The notes: a model not told the origin generated them from the sequence alone. Positions 6,650-11,847 are shown, counted from the stretch's first letter. The stretch is 39,411 nt of DNA from a virus (IMGVR_UViG_3300022198_005508:1-39411); one strand, 5' to 3'. A program made the numbers and translations.

Positions 6650-6844
6650 ATGAACTACCCAGACGTGGTACAATTCTTCAGCCCATCCATGAAACAAGAT
6701 GAGATGATTGAAGTATTAACAGAAGAACTTTATAGTAATAACTACAAACTAATGGAAATGATTATTGAGGAATATGTAACCTCTATGGATAGTGAACAGT
6801 TGACTCATTTAGAATGTTTTATCAATAACAACCTGACTGATTAG
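6650..6844 (+). CDS. Small acidic hypothetical protein
   Basis: 64 residues, MNYPDVVQFFSPSMKQDEMI..., strongly acidic, predicted all-helical (IEVLTEELYSNNYKLMEMII). It has its own promoter and a leader ending ACCCCAACCC, like other first genes. It resembles in size and charge the acidic genes that follow, especially that at 7818, but I would not call them homologous by eye. Function unknown; tiny acidic early proteins can be inhibitors or DNA mimics. Confidence 0.65.
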   Translation: MNYPDVVQFFSPSMKQDEMIEVLTEELYSNNYKLMEMIIEEYVTSMDSEQLTHLECFINNNLTD

Positions 6845-6861
6845 TAACACTTATGGCTCAG

Positions 6862-6894
6862 GGGGTTGACTCCAGCCCCAATTCAGGCCATACT
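6862..6894 (+). promoter_or_regulatory. Stem-loop with embedded early promoter
   Basis: GGGGTTG (6862-6868) pairs with CAGCCCC (6873-6879), one U-G wobble, loop ACTC. The -35 TTGACT (6866-6871) lies in the left arm and loop; 17 bp later is CATACT (6889-6894). The leader hairpin GTTCA/TGAAC (6901-6915) begins at the predicted start of transcription. Confidence 0.65.
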
Positions 6895-6917
6895 TGAATC
6901 GTTCACCACCTGAACCC

Positions 6918-7193
6918 ATGAAACTCACCACCGAGCAAACTCAAGACCTGCTGACTGCACATTGCTATCGAGTTATTGATAACATGGATGCAGATGATTT
7001 GTTTAGCTATGCTATGCAACTCATGATGCAATCTTTTGACAAGAATCCTGGCCAAGGTGATACAGATGTTGAAGGATTGATTTCTGACATCTGGATTGCA
7101 GAAGATGAGGATGATGATAGTGCTCAAGAGTTTATTGCTGGTGTTCTAGGTAATGAACTCGCAGAGGAGATTGTAAAGACTACTCAATTCTAA
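6918..7193 (+). CDS. Acidic helical protein, copy 1 of a duplicated gene
   Basis: 91 residues, MKLTTEQTQDLLTAHCYRVI..., with a very acidic stretch AEDEDDDS (about 66-73). It is about 60% identical by hand count to the product of 8081-8353. The conserved parts are AHCYRVI, KNPG, the acidic run and the C-terminal helix. It heads a three-gene cassette (6918, 7203, 7337) that is repeated at 8081-8625. The start at 6918 is chosen over an in-frame TTG at 6894 because the latter overlaps the -10 box. No family known to me; its charge pattern would fit a DNA mimic or a binder of basic proteins, which is inference. Confidence 0.7.
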   Translation: MKLTTEQTQDLLTAHCYRVIDNMDADDLFSYAMQLMMQSFDKNPGQGDTDVEGLISDIWIAEDEDDDSAQEFIAGVLGNELAEEIVKTTQF

Positions 7194-7202
7194 TTATTAA
7201 CA

Positions 7203-7331
7203 ATGGAAACTAGCTTCGATTTCCCTGAACTAGAGACTGAATGGCAGGATGACATGTTAATTCCTGCAGATGATGACTATGAAAGTGAACAACACTTTCA
7301 GCAGTTTATTAACTCCAACACTGATTATTGA
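7203..7331 (+). CDS. Tiny acidic protein, copy 1
   Basis: 42 residues, METSFDFPELETEWQDDMLI..., net strongly negative, ending INSNTDY. The homologue at 8357-8491 shares WQDDMLIPADDD and the entire C-terminal FINSNTDY. The DNA of the two copies is identical for 42 nt across the gene end (7302-7343 and 8462-8503). Second gene of the duplicated cassette; starts 9 nt after the first. Function unknown. Confidence 0.65.
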   Translation: METSFDFPELETEWQDDMLIPADDDYESEQHFQQFINSNTDY

Positions 7332-7336
7332 TTATT

Positions 7337-7477
7337 ATGTCTAAAGCACTTCTGGTTTCAATGCTTCGCAAAGGTCAAACTGGCAATGAGATTCTCACGA
7401 TTCTTAACATGCTCGCCAGTGAAGATGAAGACATTAGTAATACTAATGAACCAACTCTAGATGAGATTGAGTTCTGA
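7337..7477 (+). CDS. Small protein, copy 1
   Basis: 46 residues, MSKALLVSMLRKGQTGNEIL..., with a short helical motif (SMLRKGxxGxxILTIL) and an acidic tail ending DEIEF. The copy at 8497-8625 keeps the helical motif and the EIEF end. The motif resembles small cyanophage and cyanobacterial proteins with 'LL..GxnGxqILxILD' that I recall only generally. The stop codon is the first three bases of a 19-bp palindrome. Third gene of the duplicated cassette. Confidence 0.65.
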   Translation: MSKALLVSMLRKGQTGNEILTILNMLASEDEDISNTNEPTLDEIEF

Positions 7478-7493
7478 TTAGTATTACTAATCA
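7475..7493. repeat. 19-bp perfect palindrome over a stop codon
   Basis: TGATTAGTATTACTAATCA: two 9-bp arms around a central T. It begins with the TGA of the gene at 7337. Identical copies at 7739-7757 and 8623-8641. Confidence 0.85.
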
Positions 7494-7495
7494 TT

Positions 7496-7531
7496 CAGGG
7501 GGTTGACAAGACCCTGAAAATCGGTTAAGTT
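7496..7531 (+). promoter_or_regulatory. Stem-loop with embedded early promoter
   Basis: CAGGG (7496-7500) pairs with CCCTG (7512-7516), with TTGACA (7503-7508) in the loop; 17 bp later TAAGTT (7526-7531). The leader hairpin GTTCA/TGAAC (7538-7551) starts 7 nt after the -10. Confidence 0.65.
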
Positions 7532-7558
7532 ACCTTTGTTCACTTCTGAACCACTCCA

Positions 7559-7741
7559 ATGGCTCTGATTCTCGACACCAGCAATCAGTACAACTCTGTT
7601 GCAAACCATGACTACAAAATGACATGGTGTGCATCTTGGGTTGACCATTATAATTTCCTTGCAGGTATTAGCTTTAATACTGAAGCTGAAACTGCAATGT
7701 ATAAAGAAGAGATGATGGAATATCTCTGCTATGATGTCTGA
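7559..7741 (+). CDS. Small hypothetical protein
   Basis: 60 residues, MALILDTSNQYNSVANHDYK..., aromatic-rich (MTWCASWVDHYNFLAG), with a short acidic C-terminus (EEMMEYLCYDV). It stands alone between two promoter cassettes, inserted between the two copies of the duplicated three-gene set. Its TGA opens another 19-bp palindrome. No family recognised. Confidence 0.65.
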   Translation: MALILDTSNQYNSVANHDYKMTWCASWVDHYNFLAGISFNTEAETAMYKEEMMEYLCYDV

Positions 7742-7757
7742 TTAGTATTACTAATCA
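7739..7757. repeat. 19-bp perfect palindrome over a stop codon
   Basis: Second identical copy of TGATTAGTATTACTAATCA, starting at the TGA of the gene at 7559. Confidence 0.85.
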
Positions 7758-7761
7758 ATCG

Positions 7762-7795
7762 GGGGGTTGACACCTCAACCCCCACCTGCTACATT
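7762..7795 (+). promoter_or_regulatory. Stem-loop with embedded early promoter
   Basis: 9-bp stem GGGGGTTGA (7762-7770) / TCAACCCCC (7775-7783), loop CACC. The -35 TTGACA (7767-7772) overlaps the left arm and loop; TACATT (7790-7795) follows after 17 bp. The leader hairpin GTTCA/TGAAC is at 7802-7815. Confidence 0.7.
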
Positions 7796-7817
7796 ATCAA
7801 TGTTCACTACTGAACCC

Positions 7818-8003
7818 ATGACCAACACTTTTGACCGTGATTCGCTGATTGAAACCTATGTTCAGCAGCTTATTGATGGTATGGACATGAAGACTATGGA
7901 GCGTATGGTTTATGATACCTTGATTGACAATCTTTCTTCCTATTCTGATGAAGAACTGATTACAGAGGTTGAAGAATACAATCCCGAACTGTTGGAGGAT
8001 TGA
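7818..8003 (+). CDS. Small acidic helical protein
   Basis: 61 residues, MTNTFDRDSLIETYVQQLID..., all-helical and acidic, ending EEYNPELLED. The ATG at 7818 is chosen because the upstream in-frame TTG at 7767 is the -35 box itself. It has its own promoter cassette. Its TGA opens a variant of the palindrome (8001-8019). Function unknown. Confidence 0.65.
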   Translation: MTNTFDRDSLIETYVQQLIDGMDMKTMERMVYDTLIDNLSSYSDEELITEVEEYNPELLED

Positions 8004-8019
8004 TCAGCATTACTAATCA
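8001..8019. repeat. Variant palindrome over a stop codon
   Basis: TGATCAGCATTACTAATCA, 7 of 9 arm positions paired. It starts at the TGA of the gene at 7818. Confidence 0.7.
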
Positions 8020-8022
8020 ATC

Positions 8023-8057
8023 GGGGGGTTGACAGGGATCAATCCCCATGCCATACT
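8023..8057 (+). promoter_or_regulatory. G/C stem with embedded early promoter
   Basis: The G-run at 8023-8028 and TTGA can pair with TCAATCCCC (one bulge). TTGACA (8029-8034), 17-bp spacer, CATACT (8052-8057). GTTCA (8064-8068) follows at the predicted transcript start, but the TGAAC partner is lost. Confidence 0.6.
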
Positions 8058-8080
8058 TACATCGTTCACCACACAAGGCC

Positions 8081-8353
8081 ATGAACCTCACTTCTGAACA
8101 GGTCAAAGATCTCTGTCAGGCACATTGTTATCGTGTCATTGAACAAATGAACCACGATGATTTAATTAGCTATGCTGTACAGATGATGTACATGTCATTT
8201 GAAAAGAATCCTGGTGATGGTGACATTGATGTTGAAATGTTGGTTTCTGACATCTATGTTGCTGAAGATGAAGATGATGATTCTGTGTATGAATTTGTTT
8301 CTGGCACAGTAGGTGAAGAGATTGCTGAACAAGTTATTAACTATCAATTCTGA
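8081..8353 (+). CDS. Acidic helical protein, copy 2 of a duplicated gene
   Basis: 90 residues, MNLTSEQVKDLCQAHCYRVI..., paralogue of 6918-7193 (about 60% identity by hand count, with AEDEDDDS kept). The ATG at 8081 is preferred to an upstream in-frame ATG at 8048, which lies before the -10 box. It heads the second copy of the three-gene cassette. Retention of the same three genes in the same order suggests that they act together or were copied as a block. Unknown function. Confidence 0.7.
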   Translation: MNLTSEQVKDLCQAHCYRVIEQMNHDDLISYAVQMMYMSFEKNPGDGDIDVEMLVSDIYVAEDEDDDSVYEFVSGTVGEEIAEQVINYQF

Positions 8354-8356
8354 ATC

Positions 8357-8491
8357 ATGGACACTTATGATTTCGCTGAACTTGAGGCTGAAGTATTTGA
8401 CTGGCAGGATGATATGTTGATTCCTGCCGATGATGATGCTGAAGCTGACAAACATTTCAGCCAGTTTATTAACTCCAACACTGATTATTGA
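8357..8491 (+). CDS. Tiny acidic protein, copy 2
   Basis: 44 residues, MDTYDFAELEAEVFDWQDDM..., paralogue of 7203-7331 with three extra residues before WQDDMLIPADDD. It has the same FINSNTDY end and an identical 42-nt DNA stretch across the junction to the next gene. It starts 3 nt after the previous stop. Confidence 0.65.
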   Translation: MDTYDFAELEAEVFDWQDDMLIPADDDAEADKHFSQFINSNTDY

Positions 8492-8496
8492 TTATT

Positions 8497-8625
8497 ATGT
8501 CTACAGAAGTTCTGATTTCGATGCTTCGCAAGGGAAAGAATGGTGAGCAAATTCTCACTATTCTCGACATGATTACTGGTGAGGATGATACTGCAGAGCC
8601 CACATCTGAAGAGATTGAGTTCTGA
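8497..8625 (+). CDS. Small protein, copy 2
   Basis: 42 residues, MSTEVLISMLRKGKNGEQIL..., paralogue of 7337-7477, shortened in the acidic tail but ending in the same EIEF. Its TGA opens the third perfect copy of the 19-bp palindrome. Last gene of the second cassette. Confidence 0.65.
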   Translation: MSTEVLISMLRKGKNGEQILTILDMITGEDDTAEPTSEEIEF

Positions 8626-8641
8626 TTAGTATTACTAATCA
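8623..8641. repeat. 19-bp perfect palindrome over a stop codon
   Basis: Third identical copy of TGATTAGTATTACTAATCA, starting at the TGA of the gene at 8497. Confidence 0.85.
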
Positions 8642-8646
8642 TTCAA

Positions 8647-8679
8647 GGGGTTGACAAACTCAGCCCCATCCTGTAAATT
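8647..8679 (+). promoter_or_regulatory. Stem-loop with embedded early promoter
   Basis: GGGGTTGA (8647-8654) pairs with TCAGCCCC (8660-8667), one wobble. TTGACA (8651-8656), 17-bp spacer, TAAATT (8674-8679). Confidence 0.65.
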
Positions 8680-8706
8680 ATTAACCGTACACCTGCTGAA
8701 CACATC

Positions 8707-8970
8707 ATGGCAACTGCAATCGCTCCTGTACATCGTCAGTTTACTAAAGAGCAATCTAGTGCTATTCATTCTATTACTATCCCTGGTGATAGTAATGATG
8801 TTTTTATTAACTATCATAGCAATGCAGATAAAGTTTACAACTTCACTGCATCAGATAGTTACATTGAATTCCTAAGTGATCTTCTCACTAATGATGAGAT
8901 CCTGAAGAATGTTAGCATTGGTTCTACTATTGCTGATGGGCGACGGACTGAAGAACTGAAGTCTGTCTGA
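8707..8970 (+). CDS. Small protein, possibly KTSC-domain-like
   Basis: 87 residues. After a short lead, SSAIHSI starts a pattern of two strands (DVFINYHS, KVYNFTA) and a helix (YIEFLSDLLTNDEIL). This recalls the KTSC domain found in phage and bacterial proteins, in which Ser-Ala-Ile, a Tyr-x-Phe strand and a helix are typical; the usual C-terminal part is not convincing. KTSC domains are linked by genome context to nucleic-acid processing, but no activity is firmly known. It is a single-gene cassette ended by a G6/C6 stem-loop with a short T-run. Confidence 0.6.
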   Translation: MATAIAPVHRQFTKEQSSAIHSITIPGDSNDVFINYHSNADKVYNFTASDSYIEFLSDLLTNDEILKNVSIGSTIADGRRTEELKSV

Positions 8971-8980
8971 TAGAATCTAT

Positions 8981-9014
8981 GGGGGGTGAGATTCCCCCCT
9001 TTTCATTACATTAT
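8981..9014 (+). promoter_or_regulatory. Intrinsic terminator with overlapping weak promoter
   Basis: GGGGGG (8981-8986) / CCCCCC (8994-8999), then TTTT (9000-9003). A weaker promoter overlaps: GTGAGA (8986-8991), 17-bp spacer, CATTAT (9009-9014). Confidence 0.55.
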
Positions 9015-9093
9015 TACAGATTGTGACAGCTGAACTCATTGCAGCCCTGATCATGCTTAAACTGTTGAACACAGCCCATCGCAAACTCTCACA

Positions 9094-9285
9094 ATGGATC
9101 CGATGATTTCTGTTCAGCCTATCAGCAAAAAGGCCAAAAACAGGTTCGCTAATCTAATGGAATCTTGCGAGCATTGTATTGTTGAACAACACAAAGGAGA
9201 TAAAGTCTTTCTGCGTAGTCTAAATGGCAGAAACTTCTTCTGGGTTAATGTACACCACGATCAGGATTGGCTGTTGGAGATGTAA
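9094..9285 (+). CDS. Small hypothetical protein
   Basis: 63 residues, MDPMISVQPISKKAKNRFAN..., with a His/Cys-containing segment (LMESCEHCIVEQHKGDKVFL) and an aromatic C-terminus (FFWVNVHHDQDWLLEM). C, H, H, H and H residues could bind a metal, but spacing fits no known finger. It reads like a small beta-barrel or double-psi fold; not recognised. ATG at 9103 is an alternative start. Confidence 0.6.
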   Translation: MDPMISVQPISKKAKNRFANLMESCEHCIVEQHKGDKVFLRSLNGRNFFWVNVHHDQDWLLEM

Positions 9286-9305
9286 TTATTTCGGATTGTG
9301 AACAT

Positions 9306-9339
9306 GGGGGCATCCAAGCCCCCAGCCATGCTGTAGGAT
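9306..9339 (+). promoter_or_regulatory. Stem-loop and TAGGAT -10 box
   Basis: GGGGGC (9306-9311) / GCCCCC (9318-9323), then TAGGAT (9334-9339) with no clear -35. The same motif GATTGTGAACA precedes this cassette and the one at 10302. Confidence 0.4.
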
Positions 9340-9364
9340 TGATGAGTCAACCGCAAACGACACC

Positions 9365-9529
9365 GTGACCAGCCAAAACCCCTACGTTCAGCAGCTGCAA
9401 GCCCAGGGCAAGGAGCCCAGCAAGGCTGCTGCCCCTAAGCGGACCTTCCCTTGCACCATCGGTGCTCGGACCTTCCACACCGAGGAGCAGTATCAGGAAG
9501 CCCTGCACGAGTTTCTGAACGGGTACTGA
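9365..9529 (+). CDS. Small GC-rich-gene protein (GTG start)
   Basis: 54 residues from a GTG at 9365: MTSQNPYVQQLQAQGKEPSK..., with an Ala/Lys/Pro linker and a C-terminal part FPCTIGARTFHTEEQYQEAL. No in-frame ATG exists. Codon choice (CTG, GCC, AAC, CAG) switches sharply here to a GC-rich style unlike the genes to the left. Its TGA opens another palindrome variant (9527-9545). Family not named, but the compact strand/helix end looks like a conserved phage mini-domain. Confidence 0.6.
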   Translation: MTSQNPYVQQLQAQGKEPSKAAAPKRTFPCTIGARTFHTEEQYQEALHEFLNGY

Positions 9530-9567
9530 TAAGCAACGCTAATCAGTCGGGGGCTCCACGAGCCCCC
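9527..9567 (+). promoter_or_regulatory. Palindrome variant plus strong stem-loop
   Basis: TGATAAGCAACGCTAATCA (9527-9545) starts at the stop codon, as in the AT-richer cassettes. It is followed by an 8-bp stem GGGGGCTC (9549-9556) / GAGCCCCC (9560-9567). TAGACT (9577-9582) is the likely -10 for the next gene; GTTCA follows at 9590. Confidence 0.55.
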
Positions 9568-9604
9568 ACCAGCTGCTAGACTTTTCTCAGTTCACACCCA
9601 AGCC

Positions 9605-10273
9605 ATGAACTTCGCCCTCACCGCCATCAGCAGCAACGCTAAGACTGGCCCGATCCCCACCAGCACTAGCAGCCGTGAGACCTGCCCCAGCACCTGCCCC
9701 TTTTACGACAAAGGGTGCTACGCTAAGTCTGGCCCCCAGAACATTCACTGGAAAAAGGTTACTGAAGGTGAGCGTGGTGTAAACTTTCAAGAGTTTACAA
9801 CTGCAATCCGTAAGCTTCAGCGAGGCCAACTCTGGCGGCACAATGTATCTGGTGATCTGCCACACATTCTGGGTGACATTAACGCACCTATGGTGGAAGC
9901 TCTCGCTGATGCAAACCGTGGCCGCAAAGGTTACACCTACACCCACCACATTCTGAATGATCATAACCTAAAGGTCATTCAGGAAGCTAACAGCAAAGGC
10001 TTCACGATTAACGCTTCCACTGAAGACGTAGAGGTGGCTGATGCAGTGATGACAGAGCACGGTATTCCTGCTGTTGCTGTTGTCAAGTCTGACAAAACAG
10101 ATAGATTCTACAAAACAGAATCAGGTCGCAAAGTTGTCACCTGCCCCGCTACAATTCATGAGAATGTAACTTGTGCAACCTGTAAGCTTTGTGCAAAGTC
10201 TGACCGAGACTTTATCATTGCATTCCCTGCACATGGCAATGCAAAGAAAACAGTGAACGAGATTGTCGCCTAA
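9605..10273 (+). CDS. Cysteine-rich phage protein (DUF7227-like)
   Basis: 222 residues beginning MNFALTAISSNAKTGPIPTS. Two cysteine clusters stand out: CPSTCPFYDKGCYA (about 28-41) and CPATIH...CATCKLC near the C-terminus, so it probably binds zinc or an iron-sulphur cluster. Between them is GQLWRHNVSGDLP and a GYTYTHH segment. This pattern is one I associate with a phage/plasmid family of unknown function, often labelled DUF7227; the label is from memory. The first ~130 nt have GC-rich codons while the rest is closer to the phage average. It has its own cassette promoter and leader. Confidence 0.75.
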   Translation: MNFALTAISSNAKTGPIPTSTSSRETCPSTCPFYDKGCYAKSGPQNIHWKKVTEGERGVNFQEFTTAIRKLQRGQLWRHNVSGDLPHILGDINAPMVEALADANRGRKGYTYTHHILNDHNLKVIQEANSKGFTINASTEDVEVADAVMTEHGIPAVAVVKSDKTDRFYKTESGRKVVTCPATIHENVTCATCKLCAKSDRDFIIAFPAHGNAKKTVNEIVA

Positions 10274-10301
10274 AGTATAATTATTTCGGATTGTGAACAA
10301 T

Positions 10302-10343
10302 CGGGTCTGGGGCATCGCCAGCCCCCACCCGATGCTGTAGAAT
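10302..10343 (+). promoter_or_regulatory. Stem-loop with embedded promoter
   Basis: Outer CGGGT (10302-10306) / ACCCG (10327-10331) and inner GGGGC (10309-10313) / GCCCC (10321-10325). A -35-like TCGCCA (10315-10320) is in the loop; 17 bp later TAGAAT (10338-10343). A second hairpin, GCGAGG (10352-10357) / CCTCGC (10365-10370), lies at the predicted transcript 5' end. Confidence 0.5.
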
Positions 10344-10387
10344 ACGATCAAGCGAGGCAAGGGACCTCGCACAACCCACCCGAGACA

Positions 10388-10702
10388 ATGACCAGCTCTG
10401 ACCGTCTGACCCGTACCAGCATCCCCACCGTGGTGGCTGTTGCCATTGCCAAGGTCACTCTGCTGAAACCCCACGTTATCGGCAGGCACCGTGCACAGTG
10501 GCTGTTCGATCTGGCCACCAGTGAGACTGCTCTCAAGGAGGAGCGCAAGCTGGGCCGTAAGGCACTGCAGATCGCTGCCGATGCTGCTGGCCGCAGCGTG
10601 ATCACCCTGGCTGATGGTCGCACCATCGGCAACCGAGTCTACAGCAAGGCCAGCAACCGCAGGCTAGTTCGCTGGAGCCAGGATCGCCCTAGCGCAGTCT
10701 GA
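10388..10702 (+). CDS. Basic GC-rich-gene hypothetical protein
   Basis: 104 residues, MTSSDRLTRTSIPTVVAVAI..., Ala/Arg-rich, with a helical middle (AQWLFDLATSETALKEERKL) and a C-terminal basic stretch (KASNRRLVRWSQDRPSAV). Net positive. No family recognised; the charge and helix content would fit a nucleic-acid binder. Single-gene cassette, followed at once by a strong intrinsic terminator. GC-rich codons throughout. Confidence 0.6.
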   Translation: MTSSDRLTRTSIPTVVAVAIAKVTLLKPHVIGRHRAQWLFDLATSETALKEERKLGRKALQIAADAAGRSVITLADGRTIGNRVYSKASNRRLVRWSQDRPSAV

Positions 10703-10716
10703 CAAGTGGCACAAGG

Positions 10717-10741
10717 GGGCTTGACAGCAAGCCCTTTTTTT
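10717..10741 (+). terminator. Intrinsic terminator
   Basis: GGGCTTG (10717-10723) / CAAGCCC (10728-10734), loop ACAG, followed by seven T. TTGACA (10721-10726) lies in the loop as in the promoter cassettes, but no -10 follows at 16-18 bp, so this copy seems to act as a terminator only. Confidence 0.8.
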
Positions 10742-10948
10742 GTCTTTTTTTATTAACTATTTTATGGCAGGGGGCGTGGCGACCATTTCATCATCAGGCT
10801 TACCCCAGCCCTCTCTCGGTTGTGAAACTATCCTAGCACGGCACCAGCCCACTAGGACAGCTCCAAACCAGTTCAGCCACTGGCACAAGACCCCTAGACT
10901 CTGGCCAGGATCTGTGCGATTCTATAAAGGTCAAACAAAGGCAACCCC
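10742..10948 (+). other. Gene-free stretch with a promoter-like end
   Basis: About 200 bp without a believable gene. The only notable signal is TATAAA (10923-10928), preceded at 16 bp by a weak -35 (CTGGCC, 10901-10906), which would serve the gene at 10949. Confidence 0.4.
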
Positions 10949-11098
10949 ATGAATCCCTTTCTCACTGATTCACAAGTGGAAGAACTGAATACAATGGGTT
11001 ACATTGAATTGACTGAAGAATTATTAAGCGTTATATTTAATACTACCAATGTAGTTTGGGAGAATGATATTCTGGTAGACAAGAATTATTATCAATAA
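10949..11098 (+). CDS. Tiny AT-rich acidic protein
   Basis: 49 residues, MNPFLTDSQVEELNTMGYIE..., acidic, helix then strands (VVWENDILVDKNYYQ). It is an AT-rich gene set among GC-rich neighbours, which argues that single genes in this block have been exchanged independently. The SQVEELNxxGYIELTEELL segment looks like a short helix-turn-helix-sized unit, but I cannot support DNA binding. Function unknown. Confidence 0.55.
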   Translation: MNPFLTDSQVEELNTMGYIELTEELLSVIFNTTNVVWENDILVDKNYYQ

Positions 11099-11131
11099 TA
11101 CAAAATTATTAACCGTAATAGGTAATACTTA

Positions 11132-11246
11132 ACCATACATTCCCCCATACACATAGGGGCACAATGTATGATTAAAGCACACACCTAGGCCAGTCCAGAG
11201 ACTGGCCACCAGCTGGCCCAGACCCCACCAGCCCACCTGCTATACT
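11132..11246 (+). promoter_or_regulatory. Two hairpins and a promoter
   Basis: CATACATT and CCCC (from about 11132) pair with GGGG and AATGTATG (to about 11170), and GGCCAGTC (11188-11195) pairs with GACTGGCC (11200-11207), loop CAGA. Then CAGACC (11219-11224), 16-bp spacer, TATACT (11241-11246). GTTCA (11254-11258) marks the leader. Confidence 0.5.
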
Positions 11247-11268
11247 GATCTCAGTTCAGCCAAAGGCC

Positions 11269-11478
11269 ATGATCGCCAACCACGCCACCGCACAAGACTT
11301 CGCCAACTGGGAAGCCAAGGCCAAGGCCATGACCATGGCTGAGCTGCTATGGTCGGCACAGGATGCTCGCAAGGCCGAACAGGCGATGCGAGGCTGGAAC
11401 CCCATCGCTGAGGGTCGCTACAGCGATGAGGCAAGCACCTATGGCGATGAGATCCGCCGCCGCAGGGCCAGAGCCTGA
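11269..11478 (+). CDS. Small helical phage/cyanobacterial-type protein
   Basis: 69 residues, MIANHATAQDFANWEAKAKA..., two helices: MTMAELLWSAQDARKAEQAM, then GRYSDEASTYGDEIRRRRAR. This order (AEL.. D...A, then a Gly-x-Tyr-x-Asp turn and EIRRR) is shared with small proteins I recall from phages of many hosts, function unknown. GC-rich codons. Single-gene cassette with leader ending CCAAAGGCC before the ATG, closely like the leader at 9605. Confidence 0.65.
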   Translation: MIANHATAQDFANWEAKAKAMTMAELLWSAQDARKAEQAMRGWNPIAEGRYSDEASTYGDEIRRRRARA

Positions 11479-11494
11479 GCTGGCCCAGGGCCAC

Positions 11495-11531
11495 CTGGCC
11501 CACTGGCACACTCCAAACCCCAGTGGGCCAG
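11495..11531. terminator. 12-bp stem-loop without U-run
   Basis: CTGGCCCACTGG (11495-11506) / CCAGTGGGCCAG (11520-11531), 13-nt loop, 16 bp after the gene at 11269. Likely transcription-end or RNA-protecting hairpin. Confidence 0.55.
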
Positions 11532-11580
11532 CTCCAAACCCGTCACAGTGTGACAATCCAAAAAGCTGCACAAGCCCCTG

Positions 11581-11610
11581 TTGCCAGCTGCCGCTTGGGC
11601 CTGCTAGTGT
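11581..11610 (+). promoter_or_regulatory. sigma70-like promoter
   Basis: TTGCCA (11581-11586), 18-bp spacer, TAGTGT (11605-11610), 25 bp before the ATG at 11636. Confidence 0.45.
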
Positions 11611-11635
11611 TGATCACGTACACCGCACTACAGCG

Positions 11636-11839
11636 ATGCAACCCACCGTCACCCTGACCCTGACCGCTTGGGAGGCCGAGCAGCTGCGCCGCATGGCCTT
11701 CGACTCCAGTTCCTACTGGTTCGGCATCCTGCAGGAGGCATTCAACGACCCTGCCAACACCAGGGATCGGGAAGCCATTGAGCGCCTGTGGCGTCAAAGC
11801 GGGGCCATGGCCCAGCGCCTGGGTGAGCTGATCGGCTGA
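11636..11839 (+). CDS. Small GC-rich-gene hypothetical protein
   Basis: 67 residues, MQPTVTLTLTAWEAEQLRRM..., one strand then helices (WEAEQLRRMAF, YWFGILQEAF, DREAIERLWRQSGAMAQRLG). The frame is open further upstream to 11363, but that part overlaps the previous gene and the hairpin, so the internal ATG at 11636 is chosen. No family recognised. Confidence 0.6.
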   Translation: MQPTVTLTLTAWEAEQLRRMAFDSSSYWFGILQEAFNDPANTRDREAIERLWRQSGAMAQRLGELIG

Positions 11840-11847
11840 TCAACCAC

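Noticed and set aside
7538-7551. LexA-type SOS box
   Set aside because: The symmetry is GTTC...GAAC, the reverse of the Gram-positive/cyanobacterial GAAC-N4-GTTC, and it lies in the leader at +1.
9023-9106. 27-residue frame starting at GTG
   Set aside because: The predicted transcript would start almost on the GTG, there is no ribosome-binding site, and it overlaps the better-supported gene at 9094.
9587-9964. 125-residue antisense frame
   Set aside because: Lies opposite the cysteine-rich gene at 9605, whose motifs are clear; typical shadow frame in GC-rich codons.
10740-10952. 70-residue open frame after the terminator
   Set aside because: It starts inside the T-rich terminator tail, has an irregular composition and overlaps the start of the more believable gene at 10949.
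10703-11268. tRNA genes in the intergenic stretches
   Set aside because: No cloverleaf with a GTTC-type T-loop and acceptor stem could be folded by eye; the hairpins there are simple stems.
11363-11635. Upstream extension of the gene at 11636
   Set aside because: It would run through the gene at 11269, a 12-bp stem-loop and a promoter; the internal ATG at 11636 fits the cassette pattern.
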